A program made the translations under genes and the position numbers. Under the pieces are notes generated by a model. That model was not told the DNA's origin. It did not search any database and saw only the letters and a list, made by a program, of their open reading frames with translations. Below are positions 59,692-64,000 of a stretch of 64,000 bases of DNA, piece after piece. The stretch's first letter is position 1, and each line of letters opens with the position of its first letter. The stretch is from an uncultured Alphaproteobacteria bacterium (GTDB lineage Bacteria; Pseudomonadota; Alphaproteobacteria; RF32; CAG-239), in NCBI GenBank assembly GCA_934229625.1, contig CAKQDU010000002.1, forward strand, positions 124,001 to 188,000, read 5' to 3'.

Positions 59692-60671
59692 TTTGTACGC
59701 TCCATTTCTTTCAAATGCAGATTTGCCAACGCATTCATAATCAGTCCGTTAATTGCTTGTTCAAATTCCAGATAATTCTGAGTTTGCATAATCCATGAAT
59801 TTAATTGTTCAGAATTTACATCACTATATTTGCGGTCAGTTTTGAGTTTGTTTAAAGCCTCGGCAAAATCTCCGTTATTAACAAGCTGATGCACTTCGTC
59901 CGGTGTTTTTGGAAAAACCACAGCCGGTTTATCTTCACGCTTCTTAAATTCTATTAACTCATTCAAACGACGCCACAAAGCTTGATTCCAAGTTTCCTGA
60001 ACTTCTGCCGCAGTTGATTTTTTTGTCTGCTTAACACTCAAGTCCGCATACACTTTATTAAATTCGTTAATCAGCATTGCCCTGCCTTTAATACCGGAAA
60101 CCGCATATTTTTTAATATTTGTAATATAGTTAAGAGCTGTTTCGTTGCCGGAAGCTAAAATCTGCAAAACTTCGGTTTCATAATCAAAAGGCAATCCGTC
60201 TTCGGCCAAACCGCGCACCGTCAAAGCTCCGGCTGCAAGCAAAACTTCAGGAGCCGTCACCGCGGGATTTTCTTCTATTTTCAAAGTAGCATCTTTGCCG
60301 CTTTCAGAATTTTCCGATTGCGGCAAAAGAGGAATAATTTTTTCTGCAATCCGCTGAAGCTGTTCCTCTGATAATTCTGCCGAAACGTTTTTTTCAACAG
60401 GTTGTAAAACCGGTTGTTGCACGTTATTCAAATTATTTATCTTAGCTTCCAATGTGCCTATTTTTGAATTATAATCAGCAACCAGCTGCGATGCCAAATC
60501 TTCATTAAGTGTTTTTGTCAGTTCTATATTATAAATCACACTGCCGGCACAGCAAAACAAGGCAATCAGGCAAACAACGCCGGCATAGCTTCTGGAAGTC
60601 TGCTTTGTTTTATTTACGGGCATAGTATTCTCTGCCTGATTAACTTCTTCTTTTTTTTCAATTTTAGCCAT
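59688..60671 (-). CDS. Mic60/mitofilin-like inner-membrane protein (tentative)
   Basis: The ATG at 60671 follows AAAGGATACATAAA; the earlier in-frame start at 60695 has no such site. The 327-residue product has one membrane helix (YAGVVCLIALFCCAGSVIY), a coiled-coil (ASQLVADYNSKIGTLEAKIN) and a C-terminal helical region containing ALWRRLNELIEFKKRE and NNGDFAEALNKLKTDRKY, which resembles the mitofilin signature. Alphaproteobacterial Mic60 homologues shape inner membranes and often lie by hem genes and tsaD, which here is the divergent neighbour. Overall similarity is modest, so the call is tentative. Confidence 0.55.
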   Translation of the reverse strand: MAKIEKKEEVNQAENTMPVNKTKQTSRSYAGVVCLIALFCCAGSVIYNIELTKTLNEDLASQLVADYNSKIGTLEAKINNLNNVQQPVLQPVEKNVSAELSEEQLQRIAEKIIPLLPQSENSESGKDATLKIEENPAVTAPEVLLAAGALTVRGLAEDGLPFDYETEVLQILASGNETALNYITNIKKYAVSGIKGRAMLINEFNKVYADLSVKQTKKSTAAEVQETWNQALWRRLNELIEFKKREDKPAVVFPKTPDEVHQLVNNGDFAEALNKLKTDRKYSDVNSEQLNSWIMQTQNYLEFEQAINGLIMNALANLHLKEMERTK

Positions 60672-60775
60672 TTTATGTATCCTTTTCCTTGACAAATTGC
60701 CAGATTATATTTCATATAGTTATAATAGAAAAAAGTTTACAGATGATAAACAAAAAAAGATAGTGGAATAAATAA

Positions 60776-61852
60776 ATGATAGTCTTGGGAATTGAAAGCA
60801 GCTGCGATGACACCGGCGCCGCCGTGGTGACAGATGAAAAAGAAATTTTAGGTGAAGCATTGCAGTCACAGGAAGAACATAAACGCTATGGCGGCGTGGT
60901 GCCTGAAATTGCCGCTCGCGCACATTTAGAACATGTTGATGAGATTGTCGGCACTTGTTTAGAGCGCGCGCAAATTTCTATAAACAATGTTGATGCTATT
61001 GCCGCTTCTGCCGGACCGGGGTTAATCGGCGGCGTTGTTGTTGGAGTTATGACAGCTAAAGCTTTGGCACTTGCCTTAAACAAGCCTTTTGTGGCGGTAA
61101 ATCACTTAGAAAGCCACGCTTTATGCGCTCGCTTGGTGCATCCTATTGAATTTCCATATTTGCTTCTTTTAGTTTCCGGCGGTCATTGTCAAATTTTGGT
61201 AGTAAAAAACGTCGGAGAATATGAACGATTGGGAACAACCATAGATGACGCTGCCGGCGAAGCTTTTGATAAAGTCGCAAAAATGCTTGGTTTAGGCTAT
61301 CCCGGAGGACCTATGATTGAAAAATTAGCGGCTGTCGGAGATGATTCTCGTTTTACTTTACCTCGTCCGCTTCTAAATTCGGGAGATTGCAATCTATCGT
61401 TTTCCGGTCTGAAAACAGCCGTACGCAAAATTATCGAATCATATTCTCCCGATGGCAATGTTGAACATGCAATTTTACCTAAACAAGACATTTCAGACAT
61501 CTGCGCTTGCTTTCAAATGACTGCGACCGATTGTTTGGTGCGAAAATTGGAAAAAGCCATATCTTACTTTAAACAAAAGTATCCTGACGGACATCAATTG
61601 GTGGTTTCCGGAGGTGTGGCTTCAAACACATATTTGCGCGGCAAATTGAATAAGTTAGCCGAAAAGCACGGATTGGAATTTGCTGCTCCGCCGATTCGCT
61701 TTTGTACTGATAATGGCGTTATGGTGGCTTGGGCCGGCTTAGAACGCTTTCGCAAAGGCTATGTAAGTCCGCTTGATTTTAAGCCTCGTCCGCGTTGGCC
61801 GCTGGATGAAAACGCACCCAAAGCAGCAGGAGCCGGAGGTGTTAAGGCCTAA
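60776..61852 (+). CDS. tsaD: tRNA threonylcarbamoyladenosine synthase subunit TsaD
   Basis: The 358-residue ATPase-fold protein begins MIVLGIESSCDDTGAAVV and has the metal-binding NHLESHALCA (HxxxH), the SGGHCQILVV strand, and GYPGGP with SFSGLKTAV. With TsaB, TsaC and TsaE it makes the t6A base next to the anticodon of ANN-reading tRNAs. Length and sequence are typical. The stop codon overlaps the ATG of nth by one base, so both are cotranscribed. Confidence 0.97.
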   Translation: MIVLGIESSCDDTGAAVVTDEKEILGEALQSQEEHKRYGGVVPEIAARAHLEHVDEIVGTCLERAQISINNVDAIAASAGPGLIGGVVVGVMTAKALALALNKPFVAVNHLESHALCARLVHPIEFPYLLLLVSGGHCQILVVKNVGEYERLGTTIDDAAGEAFDKVAKMLGLGYPGGPMIEKLAAVGDDSRFTLPRPLLNSGDCNLSFSGLKTAVRKIIESYSPDGNVEHAILPKQDISDICACFQMTATDCLVRKLEKAISYFKQKYPDGHQLVVSGGVASNTYLRGKLNKLAEKHGLEFAAPPIRFCTDNGVMVAWAGLERFRKGYVSPLDFKPRPRWPLDENAPKAAGAGGVKA

Positions 61853-62487
61853 TGCGCAAAACCTCGGAAATTTTGGAAATTATGCGGATTTTTGAGCGGG
61901 AAAATCCTAATCCGCAATGCGAACTGCACTTTCATAATCCCTATACGCTGTTAGTGGCTGTGATGCTCTCGGCGCAAAGTACGGATAAAGGCGTAAACAA
62001 GGCAACGCATGAATTATTCAAAGTTGCCGACACACCGCAAAAGATGCTGTCGTTAGGAATTGATGAGCTTAAAAAACATATAAAGACAATCGGACTTTAT
62101 AACAACAAGGCTAAAAACATTATGGAAATGAGCCGCCAGTTAGCAGCCGATTTCAACGGAGAAGTTCCGGCTGACAGAAATATTTTGACAACGCTTGCCG
62201 GTGTGGGACGAAAAACCGCCAATGTGGTTATGAACGTATGGTTCAAACAACCGACTTTAGCTGTTGACACTCATGTTATGCGCATTTCCCATCGGCTTGA
62301 CTTCAGTCAGGGAAAAACTCCGTTTGAAGTTGAAAAAGACCTGCTTAAAGTTCTGCCTGAAAACTTAATAATCAACACAAATCATTGGCTGGTTCTTTTC
62401 GGTCGCTATATTTGCAAAGCTCAGCGCCCTTTATGCGAAAAATGCCCGATAAACTCATACTGCCATTGCCAAGATAAACGAATCTGA
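61852..62487 (+). CDS. nth: Endonuclease III
   Basis: The 211-residue DNA glycosylase/AP lyase removes oxidised pyrimidines. It has the HhH motif LAGVGRKTANVV with catalytic Lys, Asp in AVDTHVMRISHRL and the iron-sulfur cluster ligands in CKAQRPLCEKCPINSYC (C-X6-C-X2-C-X5-C). It follows tsaD in one transcript. Length and motifs are typical. Confidence 0.97.
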   Translation: MRKTSEILEIMRIFERENPNPQCELHFHNPYTLLVAVMLSAQSTDKGVNKATHELFKVADTPQKMLSLGIDELKKHIKTIGLYNNKAKNIMEMSRQLAADFNGEVPADRNILTTLAGVGRKTANVVMNVWFKQPTLAVDTHVMRISHRLDFSQGKTPFEVEKDLLKVLPENLIINTNHWLVLFGRYICKAQRPLCEKCPINSYCHCQDKRI

Positions 62488-62488
62488 C

Positions 62489-63055
62489 TTACATTTTGCT
62501 TAAAGTTTTGGCAATCTCTGCGCTGAGCTGATGAACAGCAGCATTTTCTGCTTTTACTAATTCGGCAATAGTCTCACCGTTAACCGCTGTTTCATAAGCT
62601 GATTGACGGCGTTTCAATACAATATTATCCGCATTAAGAATGCTCCACCATGCTGAAAGCTTAACTTTATTGCCGCGATACGCTTCAATCTTGTTAATTT
62701 CTATCTTAACATTATAAGGTAATGTTTCCGTATCATAACGAGCGCTTTTCACATATGACTTAGGCAAATAAATCATCAAATCGTTTGTAACCGTACTTTG
62801 TAAAACAGATGATAACGTTTCTCCCCAGCGGCTAAACTCAAGCATATTTATTTTTTGGGATTTATTATCATATGTCACCATTTGCGGACGGTCAAGCAAA
62901 TCAGGAACATTGACTGTTTGTACGGCAACGCTCAGCTGTTTGTCGGAAATTTTTTCCAAACCATAACTGTCCATCATATAAAATGCCGAATTTGGCGAGC
63001 GCCAACAGCAGGCTGCGGCAAAAAACACGATACAATATATAAAAAACTTTTTCAT
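62489..63055 (-). CDS. PqiC/YmbA-like lipoprotein of an MCE transporter
   Basis: The 188-residue product has a lipoprotein signal (FIYCIVFFAAACC, Cys16) and the PqiC-like domain (AFYMMDSYGLEK, VQTVNVPDLLDRPQMVTY, WGETLSSVLQSTVTNDL). PqiC-type lipoproteins sit in the outer membrane and pair with MCE proteins for lipid transport. It overlaps the MCE gene upstream by four bases. It ends one base from nth, which runs in the opposite direction. Confidence 0.88.
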   Translation of the reverse strand: MKKFFIYCIVFFAAACCWRSPNSAFYMMDSYGLEKISDKQLSVAVQTVNVPDLLDRPQMVTYDNKSQKINMLEFSRWGETLSSVLQSTVTNDLMIYLPKSYVKSARYDTETLPYNVKIEINKIEAYRGNKVKLSAWWSILNADNIVLKRRQSAYETAVNGETIAELVKAENAAVHQLSAEIAKTLSKM

Positions 63056-63837
63056 TTTGGTCTCCTTTTACCCTGTAGCATTGCTTCCGGATGACGTTCT
63101 AAATAGTCTGCCAAATTTTGGATAGAACGCCCTGCTTTAGTCATCTGCTCCACCATAGCATTAAAATTCGTGATAGTTTTTTCGGCGCGTGTTGCCTGAC
63201 CATCCAAAAGCTTATCTGTTTTATCGGTTATACTATAGAGATTATCCATAATCGGCGGCAGTTTATCATCCAATTCTTTTAGCAAATTACCCAGCTGCAT
63301 CATATTTTCTCTAAACGGAATTTCCTGCAAATCTTTAGAAATCATACCTATAGAAGAAATAACCGTCGGAATTTCCAAATGCTCTCCCGTGCCTCTTAAA
63401 ATTGCCGGAACGCTTGGGTCCATATCTAATTCTATCATCAGCTGACCGGTTAAATAGTTTGCGCTGATTAAACGTGCGCGCAAACCTTTTTCTATCAGAC
63501 TGTGCAATATTTCTTCCGCCGAAGCATCTTTATTACCATCTTTCATCTGAAAAGAACGATTTTGCTTAAAAGTAATAAAGACCGGCATTTTGAATGTTCC
63601 GTTCTGCAAATTAGTCACCAGACTTATTTTGGCAACCTGCCCGACTTCAACCCCCTTAAACACCACAGAAGAACCGACGCTCAACCCCTGAATTGACTCT
63701 TCAAAATACAAAACGACATATTGAGAATCATCAGAAGTAAATTTTTTGATTACATAATGAAAGATTATTGCGGAAAAGACTAAAAAGCCGGTTAAAACAA
63801 AAAGCCCTACCATTTTATAGGTTTTATTCTTTTGCAT
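63052..63837 (-). CDS. MCE family protein (MlaD/PqiB-like)
   Basis: The 261-residue protein has an N-terminal membrane helix (MVGLFVLTGFLVFSAIIF), an MCE domain (VVLYFEESIQGLSVGSSVVFKGVEVGQVA, LTGQLMIELDMD) and a C-terminal helix bundle/coiled-coil (LLKELDDKLPPIMDNLYSIT). It is part of the operon with the ATPase upstream and the lipoprotein downstream. Start ATG 63837 lies within the last codons of the ATPase gene. Confidence 0.92.
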   Translation of the reverse strand: MQKNKTYKMVGLFVLTGFLVFSAIIFHYVIKKFTSDDSQYVVLYFEESIQGLSVGSSVVFKGVEVGQVAKISLVTNLQNGTFKMPVFITFKQNRSFQMKDGNKDASAEEILHSLIEKGLRARLISANYLTGQLMIELDMDPSVPAILRGTGEHLEIPTVISSIGMISKDLQEIPFRENMMQLGNLLKELDDKLPPIMDNLYSITDKTDKLLDGQATRAEKTITNFNAMVEQMTKAGRSIQNLADYLERHPEAMLQGKRRPK

Positions 63838-64000
63838 TTTTCTTACCCCTTGTTAAAAATTCCAAAACCTCTTGGTTTGGCGGATTTTTCAAAATATCAT
63901 GCGGATTTCCTTTGGCTGAAATGCTCTTACTTACCGGGTCTAAAAAAATAGAATTTGTGCCAATAGAAAAAATAGAGGCCAACTCATGAGTAACTACCAC
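63824..64000 (-). CDS. ABC transporter ATP-binding protein, C-terminal part (MlaF-like)
   Basis: This frame is open from the right edge to TAA at 63824. Its 58 visible residues begin VVVTHELASIFSIG, the switch-loop His region of ABC ATPases, then LDPVSKSISAKGNPHDILKN and a short tail. The position before an MCE gene and a PqiC lipoprotein gives a MlaF-type ATPase. The Walker motifs and the permease lie beyond the window. Confidence 0.8.
   Translation of the reverse strand: MVVTHELASIFSIGTNSIFLDPVSKSISAKGNPHDILKNPPNQEVLEFLTRGKKNAKE

Noticed and set aside
1..64000. CRISPR arrays and insertion sequences with transposase
   Set aside because: No regularly spaced repeats of CRISPR type and no transposase were found in any frame.

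Overview
The window looks like part of the chromosome of an uncultured, AT-rich alphaproteobacterium, probably host-associated. Supporting signs are a Mic60/mitofilin-like gene divergent from tsaD, DUF2155 and DUF3768 proteins, several MCE lipid-transport genes and a sufBCD cluster. The lineage is inferred from these families; there is no rRNA in the window to confirm it.

Positions 1-23208 are an accessory region. It opens with the N-terminal part of a type I restriction subunit (hsdR, cut by the left edge). It continues with a three-gene set built around a DnaB-type helicase domain, a truncated DUF2779 gene, orphan genes, a ParB-like/Panacea/PemK-like set, a tyrosine recombinase, a Fic protein, a trypsin-like protease, DUF3768, a HhH-GPD-like protein preceded by a strongly structured RNA candidate, a large autotransporter, a filamentous-phage-type Rep and a large serine recombinase. 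The recombinase frame runs antisense into a complete tRNA-Pro(UGG), so the island very likely sits in the 3' end of that tRNA. Two copies of a 185-187 bp repeat with exchangeable terminator hairpins lie at 864 and 7753, and several gene remnants mark repeated rearrangement.

Positions 23259-64000 are mostly core genome: radC, map, RNase J, tspO, alaS, a phosphoethanolamine transferase, a foreign-looking small gene, a USG-1-like protein without catalytic residues, a large MscS channel, two type IV pilin-like genes with identical N-termini, sufBCD, a PAS/degenerate GGDEF protein, nlpD, yajC-secD-secF, a peptidoglycan recycling pair (LD-carboxypeptidase and Mpl), two M50-like membrane proteases, tandem MCE proteins with DUF2155, a GldA/GldFG/DUF4340 export set, an ADP-dependent sugar kinase, a Mic60-like gene, tsaD, nth and a second MCE operon (ATPase, MCE, PqiC) running off the right edge.

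The most unusual non-coding signals are: the structured RNA at 15442-15593; a second structured RNA with mutually exclusive helices and a terminator at 45491-45678; tandem hairpins before the first pilin gene, each showing the same TTAGGAG loop that is also the pilin ribosome binding site; and a folded leader with two terminators ahead of the Rep operon.
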